DNA of 64,000 bases from NCBI GenBank assembly GCA_003151275.1, contig PLXC01000021.1, positions 62,001-126,000 on the forward strand. The letters run 5' to 3'. Shown one piece after another: positions 16,553 through 25,700 of the stretch. Under the pieces are notes generated by a model. The model was not told the DNA's origin, did no database searches, and was given only the letters and a program-made list of their open reading frames with translations. Position numbers and translations under genes: made by a program. The DNA comes from Candidatus Melainabacteria bacterium (GTDB taxonomy: Bacteria; Cyanobacteriota; Vampirovibrionia; Obscuribacterales; Obscuribacteraceae). Each line of letters starts with the position of its first letter. Within the stretch, counting starts at the first letter, position 1.

Positions 16553-17899
16553 TCATTTGCCTACAAAAGATTGTATGTGACTAAAGCAAGTAGGAAATGC
16601 TTTAGCCAAGGTTGGTGAACGCTGGTCTATGCCACCAGCTGGGCTTAGGTCCAGCGCGAATAGTTCAGCGAACAGTTCAGACGGACCCGCATCACCTTCT
16701 TGGCAGTAATAATAGTGCTCATTCTTTTCGCTGAGGCTCAGATGTTGAAAGTCTTTTCGATATGCGGCCTTAAACTCTGACGATCTCGATTCATCAGCTC
16801 TGCAGTGATCGTAAGCATGCCCCATTTCATGCAACATCGTGCTTTTTACCCAATGGTTCAGCTGGGGCGGACTATTGTGCCAAGAGGCGCGTTCTCCCAC
16901 GAATATTTGATTCTTGCCTGGAGTGTACATGCCTGGACAGTTATCGTAGCCCCCACCGTGGATGTATCCGCTAGGTTTCTCGTGCGCCATCTCGGGATTT
17001 ACATCTAACAGCGTGCGGGCAATGACAATTTTCGTGCCAAAATTTGACAACTCTTCTTTGACATGGCGTGGTATCACGGACAGTGCATTTATAACCTGCG
17101 CATAGACAGCGTCGGTGTCTTCTGTGTGCTTGTGAATAACGATCATTTTTTGATCTATATCGTCTGCCGCAGCGCGGGACTGCGATTTTTTGACTGACTC
17201 TGCATACTTGCTTGTAATGGCGCTCATCTCTGAGCTTGGTTGAGCTCGAGTAATTGGCACCTGGAGTCTTTTCCCCGATCGATCGATAGTCAGATTGGTG
17301 GACGTTCCGACATTGCCTCGCAGCATTCCGATTATGCGCTCTGCCGTTAAGGAGTGAGTGGATACTCCGTTGATCATCAAAATTCGATCTTTGACTGCGA
17401 GTTTTGCATTTTCAGCTGGTGAACCTGGAAAAACTTTTGAGATAGTACCATCTTGCAATTCAATGCCTAAATAACCGTTTCTGAGATCGGTACCCGTTGC
17501 TGTTGTGGGTGCTGCAGTGGTGCTTGAGACGCTAGAAGAGGAAGCAGTCCCATGATCCTTGATTGCCTTCAGGCAGTAGCCATTTAGTTCTGCTGATGGA
17601 TGTTGAGTTATAGCAATCTGATAGTGTCTGATCGCCTCGGCGCGATTTCCAAGTCTTAGATAGGCATTAGCGAGATAGTATTGCCCGACGGCGTTTTCTT
17701 TCCCGGCAAGCAGTGCTTTGTTCAGGATCGTTGTTGCTGTTCCAAAGTCATTTCTGTTGTAAGCCGCTACGCCGGCAGCCACGTCATCTCCACCAGCTGC
17801 GGATGTTGACTGCGTGCAGATTTGTGCCGGCGCGCAGATTAGTGCAGCAAGGAATAAATTACGGCCGAGCGGGGAGACAGATCTAATTGTACTCAGCAT
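16553..17899 (-). CDS. Exported TPR-PDZ protein with an anthrax-lethal-factor-like HEXXH metallopeptidase domain
   Basis: After an N-terminal signal sequence (SPLGRNLFLAALICAPAQIC) come a pair of TPR-like repeats (~45-105), a Ser/Thr-rich linker, a PDZ domain (~145-220; GYLGIELQDG, GSPAENAKLAVKDRILMING) and a C-terminal zinc-peptidase domain with MLHEMGHAYDHC and a downstream Glu-rich helix SELFAELFALDL that can supply the third ligand. The combination HEXXH plus ELFAE is that of the lethal-factor-like (ATLF) fold. It probably acts outside the cytoplasmic membrane on a protein substrate recognised by the PDZ domain. I use the ATG at 17899; a TTG six bases upstream is the alternative and neither has a good Shine-Dalgarno. 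Confidence 0.75.
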   Translation of the reverse strand: MLSTIRSVSPLGRNLFLAALICAPAQICTQSTSAAGGDDVAAGVAAYNRNDFGTATTILNKALLAGKENAVGQYYLANAYLRLGNRAEAIRHYQIAITQHPSAELNGYCLKAIKDHGTASSSSVSSTTAAPTTATGTDLRNGYLGIELQDGTISKVFPGSPAENAKLAVKDRILMINGVSTHSLTAERIIGMLRGNVGTSTNLTIDRSGKRLQVPITRAQPSSEMSAITSKYAESVKKSQSRAAADDIDQKMIVIHKHTEDTDAVYAQVINALSVIPRHVKEELSNFGTKIVIARTLLDVNPEMAHEKPSGYIHGGGYDNCPGMYTPGKNQIFVGERASWHNSPPQLNHWVKSTMLHEMGHAYDHCRADESRSSEFKAAYRKDFQHLSLSEKNEHYYYCQEGDAGPSELFAELFALDLSPAGGIDQRSPTLAKAFPTCFSHIQSFVGK

Positions 17900-17953
17900 G
17901 TTCAATATGTGCAGGCCACTGATCTAATTCTAAGTGAATGGAACTTGAATTTG

Positions 17954-18997
17954 TTACTGAATTTGTTTGTGTCCAATTGCCGCAGTCTGACTGGAGTCTG
18001 TCTGGTAGATCAGCCAATCAGTAACCGGGCTAACGATAGCTTTTTTCAAATATGACGTACCAAGCAACACATGACCGCATCCAGGAACAGTAACCAATTT
18101 TTTGTCACGGGATGGAATGTTGTTGAGAATAGCTTGCGTGGATTCAGCTTTTACTATGCCGTCTTCCTCACCATTGATTAGAAGTACTGAAATGTTCGGC
18201 GCGAGCAACTTGGCCTGATGGGGAGTTCTGTGGATGAACGCACCGGTCTGTAGTATTTCCTTTCCAGTGAGCATTGTGCGCGAAAGTGGATCATCGATCA
18301 TTTCTTTTGTGATGCGCGGATCATCTGAAGAATACTTGCGGATGTAATCGGCAATATCCAGTGGTCGATCGAGGTCGGATAAGCCTTTCACTAAATCATG
18401 TGCCACCATGTGCAGGCTGAAGACGTGTGGGCTCGTTCCCGCCGCAGCAAGAATGATGCCGTCAAATAAGTCGGGATGATCGCTTGCTGCTCGAACAACG
18501 ACACCAGCACCGACACTTTCACCTATACAGAAAAGAGGCAGGCGGGGAGAAACATTTTTCAAGTGTTTCGAGATGCGGGCGAGGTCTTCGGCACTCTTTG
18601 AATAACTTATCTCATGGCGCGTGTTATGTGGATCATGTGAGAAATAGGATCGTCCATGCCCACGCAGATCCATTGCTACTACGTTAAAACCAGCCGCATT
18701 GAGATATCTCGACAGGCTTTCGAAACAGCCAGCCTGCTGCGTCGTGCCGTGAACGGCTAAGACAGTGCCTCTCGGTCGAGTAGATTTGGTCCGCCACTCA
18801 TAGACTTGCACACCTGCATTTATGGTGGTCGAAAGAGTTGTGGTCTCACTAGCAAATGCCAATGGCGCCGCAGCAAAAGGCGCCAACAACAGTACAGCGG
18901 TCAGATGAACGAAAACCAATGTTTTAAGACTGGAGCGCAAAAATGATAAGCAACTAAGCTGATTGAGCTTGGTGATTGGTTTGAAGGACGTGCGCAT
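17954..18997 (-). CDS. Exported or anchored alpha/beta hydrolase (serine aminopeptidase/lysophospholipase type)
   Basis: A 347-residue alpha/beta-hydrolase. An N-terminal hydrophobic segment (FVHLTAVLLLAPFAAAPLAF) serves as signal peptide or anchor. The core has the oxyanion strand LAVHGTTQQAG, DLRGHGRS, the nucleophile elbow GESVGAG, an acid residue in INGEEDG and the catalytic histidine in GCGHVLLG, a complete triad. The family includes monoglyceride lipases and lysophospholipases; the substrate is not predictable. Fifty-four bases separate it from the protease gene downstream on the same strand, so they may be cotranscribed. Confidence 0.85.
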   Translation of the reverse strand: MRTSFKPITKLNQLSCLSFLRSSLKTLVFVHLTAVLLLAPFAAAPLAFASETTTLSTTINAGVQVYEWRTKSTRPRGTVLAVHGTTQQAGCFESLSRYLNAAGFNVVAMDLRGHGRSYFSHDPHNTRHEISYSKSAEDLARISKHLKNVSPRLPLFCIGESVGAGVVVRAASDHPDLFDGIILAAAGTSPHVFSLHMVAHDLVKGLSDLDRPLDIADYIRKYSSDDPRITKEMIDDPLSRTMLTGKEILQTGAFIHRTPHQAKLLAPNISVLLINGEEDGIVKAESTQAILNNIPSRDKKLVTVPGCGHVLLGTSYLKKAIVSPVTDWLIYQTDSSQTAAIGHKQIQ

Positions 18998-19310
18998 TCA
19001 GTGTTCCGTATCGAGGCTTAGTGCTTTTTAAGATGCCTGTCTAAGCCGGTATCAGCCAACTCTTGGCTCGATCTGACGAGACGCTTATGGGGATGTCGAT
19101 TTGTCTTTTATCACAATCCCGTTTCTAAGCGTTGTCATTATATTCCAGAACCATATTGGAAGTATCAATTTCATATTAATCCCAATATAAAATTCTTCTA
19201 CTTGACCACCGGTACCGAGTGTGGTGATGCCATGAGGCAAATAAATTATGCACGATGAGTATTATGGCTAGATTAGGAGCGGTTTGTGTTTGAGCTTTGC
19301 TCAGAGCAGT
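18998..19310. other. Intergenic region without recognisable genes
   Basis: A stretch of 313 bases that is AT-rich between about 19130 and 19200. It must hold the promoter of the hydrolase gene (minus strand). I see no long frame, no RNA gene and no convincing terminator for the GT87-like gene that ends at 19311. Confidence 0.5.
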
Positions 19311-20603
19311 TCAGTCTGCTTTGTTAGCCGTCGGAACAGTTTCTAATTCTTTTAATGCGACATCGGCAGAAACAAGGGCGCGCCGATAGAGTTCCAACAT
19401 GAGAAGAACGAACAGTATGGGAATTGCGAAGTTCTTGTTAGTGAGAATGACGATGCCGTAGGTGTTGATTAAAAACCAAGCCAACCAAAGCAAAGACTTG
19501 ATTCGCCAATCAAGCTGCTCCGGCCATTTGAAGGCGTAAGCAAGAAATCCAGCTGCAATAAAAATCGAATAGTCGTAAAAGAATACGTGCGGCACAATGA
19601 TCGGCGTGGCGAAAATGCAAATGATCGCGGCGAGTGCCACTTTTGTTGTGTTGGATAGTTGGGAGCGTAACAGTCTAATTGCGAAATATAAGCCTATTGC
19701 ACCGAAGATGGCCGAAAGTGCATAAACCAATGGCTTAGCAATCCCGTGCTGCGACACGGGTACCAAGAGAATTATTGCTCGTGGAAGGCTTGTGGCAATG
19801 TGTTGTGCCACCCCGAACTTTAGGTCTGAATAAACTATTTCTGCGAGTTTCAGCGTTGTTAGCCACTGTGCCACTACAGTATTGGAAAACACAAATAGAT
19901 TTACAAGAGCAAAGACTGCGATACCACAGATAATGCCAATAATCGATTTATATCTTTTGGCGGCAGCAAGGGCAACTGCCATCATCAGCGCCGGTACGAA
20001 GAACTGAGGCTTGATTACGGTAAGTGACCAGATCAAACCAGCCGGAAGATCTTTGAACTTTAAAATCAAAAATAGTCCTGCCAAAAATGGCAGCACGCCG
20101 AAAACGACACTCACCTGCCCAATCCAAATCGAAATTGCCAGCGGAATTAAAGTCAGGGCTATCCAAACCGCAGATATAGGCAATCCACTCATCTCGTCTG
20201 TTTTATTGAAGTGAGACGAGAAGAGAAATACACAAAACGCAAGTGAAGCGAGTGAAACAGCTTGCCAACCTAGAAGAGACAAGCTCGGAGGAAGTAAGCT
20301 GAAGGGTACAAAGAAGCCAGCTACCGCTGGCATGTACATGTATTCGGCAGTGGCTCTTGCTGGTAAAAGCGGTAGCACGGTGTGGGCCGCTTTGTCGAAG
20401 GGGGTATCGACAAATGTGCCAGCGTTTGCCGCTGGGTAGAGTAAGGACACGTTGCCTTCGCGAACCAGTTGACCGGCCGTGTAAAACGTCATCAAATAAT
20501 CGGAGTTCTGATTGACCGCAGGCATGGTCAGATCTGTATAAACGAACAGCGAAACGAGAATAATTCCCCAGCCGAAGGCAATCATCGAAAATGTCTTTTT
20601 CAT
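19311..20603 (-). CDS. GT87-like (DUF2029) polyprenol-phosphate-sugar-dependent glycosyltransferase, membrane protein
   Basis: A 430-residue polytopic protein with roughly nine or ten membrane spans. The first extracytoplasmic loop has the signature of the GT87/DUF2029 mannosyltransferases: an acidic residue soon after the first span (QNSDYLMTFYTAGQLVREGN), LLYPA, and an aromatic/Pro motif before the second span (EYMYMPAVAGFFVPFSLLP). Family members move a sugar from a polyprenyl-phosphate carrier onto glycans outside the membrane. Donor and acceptor are unknown here. No strong Shine-Dalgarno precedes the ATG. It is flanked by exported proteins but no other glycan genes. Confidence 0.78.
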   Translation of the reverse strand: MKKTFSMIAFGWGIILVSLFVYTDLTMPAVNQNSDYLMTFYTAGQLVREGNVSLLYPAANAGTFVDTPFDKAAHTVLPLLPARATAEYMYMPAVAGFFVPFSLLPPSLSLLGWQAVSLASLAFCVFLFSSHFNKTDEMSGLPISAVWIALTLIPLAISIWIGQVSVVFGVLPFLAGLFLILKFKDLPAGLIWSLTVIKPQFFVPALMMAVALAAAKRYKSIIGIICGIAVFALVNLFVFSNTVVAQWLTTLKLAEIVYSDLKFGVAQHIATSLPRAIILLVPVSQHGIAKPLVYALSAIFGAIGLYFAIRLLRSQLSNTTKVALAAIICIFATPIIVPHVFFYDYSIFIAAGFLAYAFKWPEQLDWRIKSLLWLAWFLINTYGIVILTNKNFAIPILFVLLMLELYRRALVSADVALKELETVPTANKAD

Positions 20604-20724
20604 TTATGCCCGCGTCGAAAATGCCCGTCTGAGTTGGCAAACCTCTCACCAACTCGCAACTCTTTATAAGATAGCAGGGCTTTAAAAATATAGTTCAGCT
20701 CTTGAAATCGATCGGCAAATGCTA

Positions 20725-20766
20725 AATGGAGTCGACGACACTAGATTTGGTGCCACCGACTCCATT
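20725..20766 (-). terminator. Inverted repeat downstream of the small basic exported gene (possible terminator)
   Basis: A perfect 10-bp inverted repeat (AATGGAGTCG at 20725-20734 and CGACTCCATT at 20757-20766) with a 22-base loop lies 19 bases after the stop at 20786. The following T-run is poor, so it may be a weak terminator or an RNA-stabilising hairpin. Confidence 0.4.
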
Positions 20767-20785
20767 CAATTTTCGAATCTAAAGG

Positions 20786-21037
20786 TTATTTACCAGTTAG
20801 ATTTGCTCCAGCTTTATCAACACCTTTTTCAATTACCTTGCTGGCATCGGATTTCAGCTTGGCTCTCTTTCTGGCATTGCGTCTTTTCGCTGTTTTTTTC
20901 TTATGTGGTGCCGGTGTTTCGGCCGCAGTAGTGGTCGTCGATCCGGTAGCCTGCGCTAGGACAGACGGCATTAGGTATGACGTAGAAAGAATGGATAATG
21001 CAACGGTTAAGACAGCGTACTTAGTCAGCTTTGTCAT
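20786..21037 (-). CDS. Small exported lysine-rich protein
   Basis: An 83-residue protein with a signal peptide (LTKYAVLTVALSILSTSYLM, cleavage likely after VLAQA) and a strongly basic mature part (HKKKTAKRRNARKRAKLKSD, then ASKVIEKGVDKAGANLTGK). AGGAG sits eight bases before the ATG, which supports expression. The Thr/Ala then Lys/Arg-rich composition resembles the tail of the exported protein at 1919-2419. It could bind nucleic acid or anionic surface polymers outside the membrane; no family is recognised. Confidence 0.7.
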   Translation of the reverse strand: MTKLTKYAVLTVALSILSTSYLMPSVLAQATGSTTTTAAETPAPHKKKTAKRRNARKRAKLKSDASKVIEKGVDKAGANLTGK

Positions 21038-21123
21038 GCAAATCTCCTAGTTGTTCATTTGAACTTATTCGGGGCTAGTCGAATGCCATGATAGCACTTG
21101 GACGGCAAGGGGATTCGTACTGC

Positions 21124-22491
21124 TCAGTTAAACCACAGTGCAAAGCCTGGAAAATTGTGACCAAACACTTCACGCCACCGTCCCCAGATTTTTCGATCGG
21201 TCAGTTCACCTTTTTGCAGATATGGTGCGGCAGCCGCACCCTGCACCCAAAGTATGAGATCTAGCGTGCGTGGCTCCAAAAATACTTTCCGCACATTGAC
21301 ACCGTAATCATCGTCACCACGCCAAAACGGAACCAACAATTTTCCCGAAAGCAGCTTGTCAATCTCATTCATAATTTCTGTCCATGTGACGATCATTTCT
21401 TGAGTCACGCGAACGTTTGGGATCACTCCGGTCTGTTTTGGATTTGGAAGCCACTCGTGATCGTCATCTGTTTCCGCCATGATCCACTTCCAAGACTCAT
21501 TACTTTGTGCCACCACGGCTTCCAAATGGTGAAGTGCTAACTCCATTCGTTTGGGTTCCACGACGGTCCACCTGATCGAATGAATTAATTCGACTAAATC
21601 GAGCACATCGATATCATCGCTAGTGATGTTGTGAACATGCTTACCCTTATTTAAAAATGGATACGGAGAGTCAACTTTGGCGAAGAAGAGGTGCGCGGTG
21701 CAGTCAAACGTCTCCTTGGTGTCGCGGGCAAGATACACATCACATATCGTCGCCAGAAGATGACAATAACCCCGTAGCCAATGCACATCTCCACGATCAA
21801 AGCAGACAATAAAATCTTTGGACTGATCAGCATTCATTTGTCTGTTGTCGGTCACGTTGGCATAAACTTTCCAGAGACTCTCGTCGTCATCCGCCAGTCC
21901 GTCACCGTTTAGGTCCAATCTAATGATTTTGAAGCGTAATGGAAGTTTCACTTTAGGATCAGTGATCAGAGCTAATGTGGCTTCCGCGTTGAGGATGTTT
22001 TTACTAAAGGTATCAAGGATAGTACGACCATCCCAATATGTAAGAATCTCTGGTTCGGGATTATGTGGCACCGGCAAACGAAGGAGTGGACCAGCGATTC
22101 CGTGCGTGGATGAGTCGCGCAAACCGTAGCGATATAGATCTTGACTCAATCGCTCGATCGCGCGCATGAATTGCAGAACACCCAAACCAAATCGTGCTTG
22201 ATCATCGCTGCTATGCTGCTCTAGGTGCGTTATTAATGCCGTTTCGCCATCTGCAAGCTTCCCTGTTATAAGGTATTTTTCTACCAGAGGAGTTCGCGTC
22301 TTATTTTTGTGCGTTGACTTGGCTTGAAAGTTTGCTGTCGCCTTCGGATATGCCATCTTTGGGTCAATTAAAATTCCAATAGATGGATTTTGCGCGGTTC
22401 TACTAGGAGCTAAATTGTTAGCCCACGCAAAATTACAATAGTTGGAGAGCGTCATGATGACCATTGCGCTTGCTAAACTGTTAAAATGCAC
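21124..22491 (-). CDS. Exported protein of unknown function with an EF-hand-like calcium loop
   Basis: I place the start at the GTG at 22491 because AGGAGGTGG, a near-perfect Shine-Dalgarno, lies seven bases before it; the frame is open further up to 22563. The 455-residue product then begins with a short signal peptide (HFNSLASAMVIMTLSNYCNF then AWANN). The mature protein has a helical N-terminal part with a TPR-like helix pair (KLADGETALITHLEQHSSDD) and a DLNGDGLADDDESLW loop, whose Asp/Asn/Asp/Glu spacing fits calcium binding. Tryptophan-rich segments follow (RGDVHWLRGYCHLLA; NESWKWIMAETDDDHEWLPN). No enzyme family is recognised. The promoter region carries twin direct repeats. Confidence 0.7.
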   Translation of the reverse strand: MHFNSLASAMVIMTLSNYCNFAWANNLAPSRTAQNPSIGILIDPKMAYPKATANFQAKSTHKNKTRTPLVEKYLITGKLADGETALITHLEQHSSDDQARFGLGVLQFMRAIERLSQDLYRYGLRDSSTHGIAGPLLRLPVPHNPEPEILTYWDGRTILDTFSKNILNAEATLALITDPKVKLPLRFKIIRLDLNGDGLADDDESLWKVYANVTDNRQMNADQSKDFIVCFDRGDVHWLRGYCHLLATICDVYLARDTKETFDCTAHLFFAKVDSPYPFLNKGKHVHNITSDDIDVLDLVELIHSIRWTVVEPKRMELALHHLEAVVAQSNESWKWIMAETDDDHEWLPNPKQTGVIPNVRVTQEMIVTWTEIMNEIDKLLSGKLLVPFWRGDDDYGVNVRKVFLEPRTLDLILWVQGAAAAPYLQKGELTDRKIWGRWREVFGHNFPGFALWFN

Positions 22492-22564
22492 CAATCCACC
22501 TCCTCGCTCGGTAGCGTGACGTACTGGGATGTTATGTCTTTCCTTTTCAGAAGAGTTCGGCAAC

Positions 22565-22584
22565 CAACACTAGTGAAAGTGTTG
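22565..22584. promoter_or_regulatory. Inverted repeat upstream of the exported EF-hand protein
   Basis: CAACACT (22565-22571) and AGTGTTG (22578-22584) form a perfect 7-bp inverted repeat with a six-base spacer, about 75 bases upstream of the GTG at 22491. It could be an operator; nothing more can be said from sequence. Confidence 0.3.
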
Positions 22585-22614
22585 AATGAATTGAATCGCA
22601 ACTAGTAACCCAAT

Positions 22615-22677
22615 GAATAGATAAGTATCTGGATTAGCAAACATTGAGTGATTGAATAGATAAGTATCCTGATTAGC
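22615..22677. repeat. Twin 24-bp direct repeats (39-bp period) with a third partial copy
   Basis: Units at 22615-22638 and 22654-22677 match at 22 of 24 positions (core GAATAGATAAGTATC, ending GATTAGC). A degenerate third copy (GAATGGATAA then GATTAG) starts near 22684. They lie between the terminator of the second VIT/vWA gene and the start of the exported EF-hand gene on the same strand, so they probably belong to that gene's control region. Confidence 0.6.
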
Positions 22678-22728
22678 TATTGGGAATGGATAAAGATTAG
22701 TCGTTTTGGAATTTTGCTTTTAGGCATG

Positions 22729-22771
22729 AAAAAAGGGAAAGGCAGCCTTCGGTTTGCCCTTCCCCTTTTTT
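22729..22771 (-). terminator. Rho-independent terminator of VIT/vWA copy B
   Basis: An A-run plus GGGAAAGGCA pairs, with one bulge and one G-U, with TGCCCTTCCCC plus a T-run around a GCCTTCGGTT loop. On the minus strand it ends in TTTTTT, 13 bases after the stop codon at 22784. The matching A-run makes it potentially bidirectional. Confidence 0.75.
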
Positions 22772-22783
22772 GTGAGATCTTGA

Positions 22784-25700
22784 TTAGCTGAACAGATTTG
22801 CGTCGCGAGCAGATGCGATGAACCAGTTTACCAATCCAGGGAATGCGAGTCCGAATAGAAGAAGTGCTACTCCGATCGCAATCCGCTGACCTTGCGAGAT
22901 CTCAAGTTCCTGTCCCATCATTTCCATGGCGAAGTTTTTGTGCGCAAGACTATGGAGAATGATGATTGCACCGATGAGTCCACCACCAACTTCAAACAAG
23001 TTAGCTAAGATATTCATCAAAGCTTCCAAGTTTGCCAGGTTGTTAACTCTGACTGTGCCAGCTGTGTTAACACCAGTGACGAAGGTTGCGTCTGCACCTT
23101 GAGGTCCGATGGTGCCGTTGGTGGCACCCTGAAGCGTGGGTGCCTTCGAATCGCTTAAAGCTTGATTCTTTGACTCATCTCCTTCGGCAAGAATTTCGTT
23201 CTCGCTAGCGTCCGTTTTGTCTGCGTCTGTGCTAACACTGGCATCGTTGCCATTGTCAGTATTGTCAGCGGTATCAACGTTATCGTTGCTGTTTTCTTGA
23301 ATTAGAGCGCAACTGACTGGCGAAAGCAGTCCATATTCAACCGCGATTCGGGCAGCTTTAGTGATGTGTCTCGTGTTTAGAAGTGCGGCAATTTGGTCAT
23401 TTGCGTGCAGGGCAAGTAATTCCGATTCTTCTTCTGGTGTTGCGAGAACGCTGTTGTCTGGCTTAACCGAGGTTTGGGTCAATGAAACTGCGTATCCGTT
23501 TTGATCAAGTTTCCATTTCGAGAAAAAGGCACCGAGGTCGCTAACCATTTCGGTAGTGTTTCTCGGTACAGAGACAAATGGACCAATCTCCGTGTGATTC
23601 TTGAAGAAGTCATATGTATCTGTTTCACCACTTCCTAGCGGCAGTTCATAAAAGGTCGGTGCTGCAACATAGGGAGGCATGATATAGATTTCTTCGTTTA
23701 AAACAGGCAGTGGCCCATGTGCCCATAAAACAGCACCACCTTTAGTTTCACCGGCTATTTCAGCTGCTTTGACGACAGCTTGAAGATTGTCCTGCCCTCC
23801 CGCGAATGTCATGGTTTGTAATTTGGGCAATGCGTCTTTGAGCAACATAGGTTGCAGCATTTCCGGATGTTCCTGAGATGCCACAATTAGATGTGCGGGA
23901 ATGCCTTTTGGCAACCGTTTTAACGCCTCTGATAGATCCTTGATGTGGGCTTGCATGCTGGCAGACCCGTCCACAACGATGACTAATTCTTTAGGCGCCG
24001 GTGCAGACGTCAGCACCACTTTCTGCAGGACATATTTAGGCTGAATTGTCTTGATCCGTTTTTTAACGGCATGCCCGTGATGGGGGCCAGCCGCCTTCAT
24101 CGCCATCACCTTGCGCAGGTTGTCAAACTGGCTCTGAATGCCCTTAGAGCCATCGATCATAACGACGACCTGCTCTTGAGGACGAGCATTGTGAGCATTT
24201 TTTCTGCGAATCAATTCTTTAGCCCGTGCGTCTTGTTGCTCCATCTTGATCGCTAATTTATCAAGAACCACAACAGGTGCCAGGTTCGATGATCGCTCGG
24301 CAGTCAAAATTAGACTGGAATTTTCCAGTTGTTTCGCGGTCAATATTCCAGAAATGGCTCTTTGTCCACCCGGGCTTGATCCCGTTTTAAGGTTTTTGAC
24401 TGTGCTGGTTATATTTTTATCTGACCTGAGTCTGAGCAAATGGTCGCCAGACAGTTCAAAGTTGGTGGCAATGAATTTAGGCAATGAAAGCGAGGCTGTC
24501 TTGTCGCCATCAGCTTTCAATGGCATTACCATGGTTAGCTGCAATTTCACCTCTTCGTTCTGGTTGATTGGATAACAATGAAGGAGAGCTCTGCCATGTC
24601 CTAAATCCGATACGATGGCCGGACTATCATGTCCCACTTCAGTGAAGCCCGCCGCTCCTTCGGCTTTGCCGGAGGCGACAAATTTCGCATCCACAGCTTC
24701 GCCTTTTTTCCAGAGTTTCAATCCGGTAATCACTGCTCCTGGTGGCAATCCGATCTCAGCTCTAGCCTCTTGTGATGAGGCAGGTGAATCATTCTTAAAT
24801 ACATAAGTCCACTCTATTGTGGAGGACAGGGTTTTGGAATGTATGATTCCGCTCAAATATGATCTGCGCATTGCCAGTCCAGGAATTTTTTCACCAACCA
24901 CATGGCGACTGAGATAGTCGTCGGGCATCGATGAAAAATCTTTGGAGTCGGAAATGTCATTGAAGCTGTATGGTTTTCCTGTTAGCGCAAAGTACAGCTC
25001 ATGCTGAGATGATGATTTTAAGGGAATAAATAATCCGGAAATTCCTGCCGCTTTTTGATCTGAGCACTCCATTAGTAATTCTCTTTCTGGATCAAGAGCG
25101 CGCAATTCCCTTAGCCCTATTTTGCGTTCTGCTGTGGAAGTCGAAGCCGCTTTCTTTTCAGCTAGCCGTATTGACCATGGCCGAAATTCGGCTCCCACAA
25201 CTGTAACCAGTGAGAACACAGCACCAATTGCGGTGAAAGCCAACACTTGAGAGCGGGAGTTTTTGAAGTCGCGTGTCAGCCGAATGCGGTTTACCAGATA
25301 TGCGGATACGCCTCCGGCGATTACCGCCATCAGTGCTAGTCCGGTGAATCCACCGGCGAAATCACTACCAATTTCTGATTCGAGCCTGACTGATCCGGTA
25401 AAGATACCGGCAATGCAAATTCCCGCTACGATCAAACATGAGGCAAATGAACTGCCTAATGATATGCCTCGTCGCAAGGAATAACGCAGATTGTTATTAC
25501 AGATTGCAGACCAAACAATGTAGTTTGCTAACGGTATGGAAATCAAAAGGAGCAATTCAGCGATAGTTTCAAGAGGGTGGTTGAGAATCACTAGGGTCAA
25601 TCGCTTAGGCATCGACATGCAGCTGAGCATAAGTACCAGCGCTGGCATCGCAATGCCGAATATGGAGATGGCTAGCCCTTCCCATCCGTGCCATATTTGC

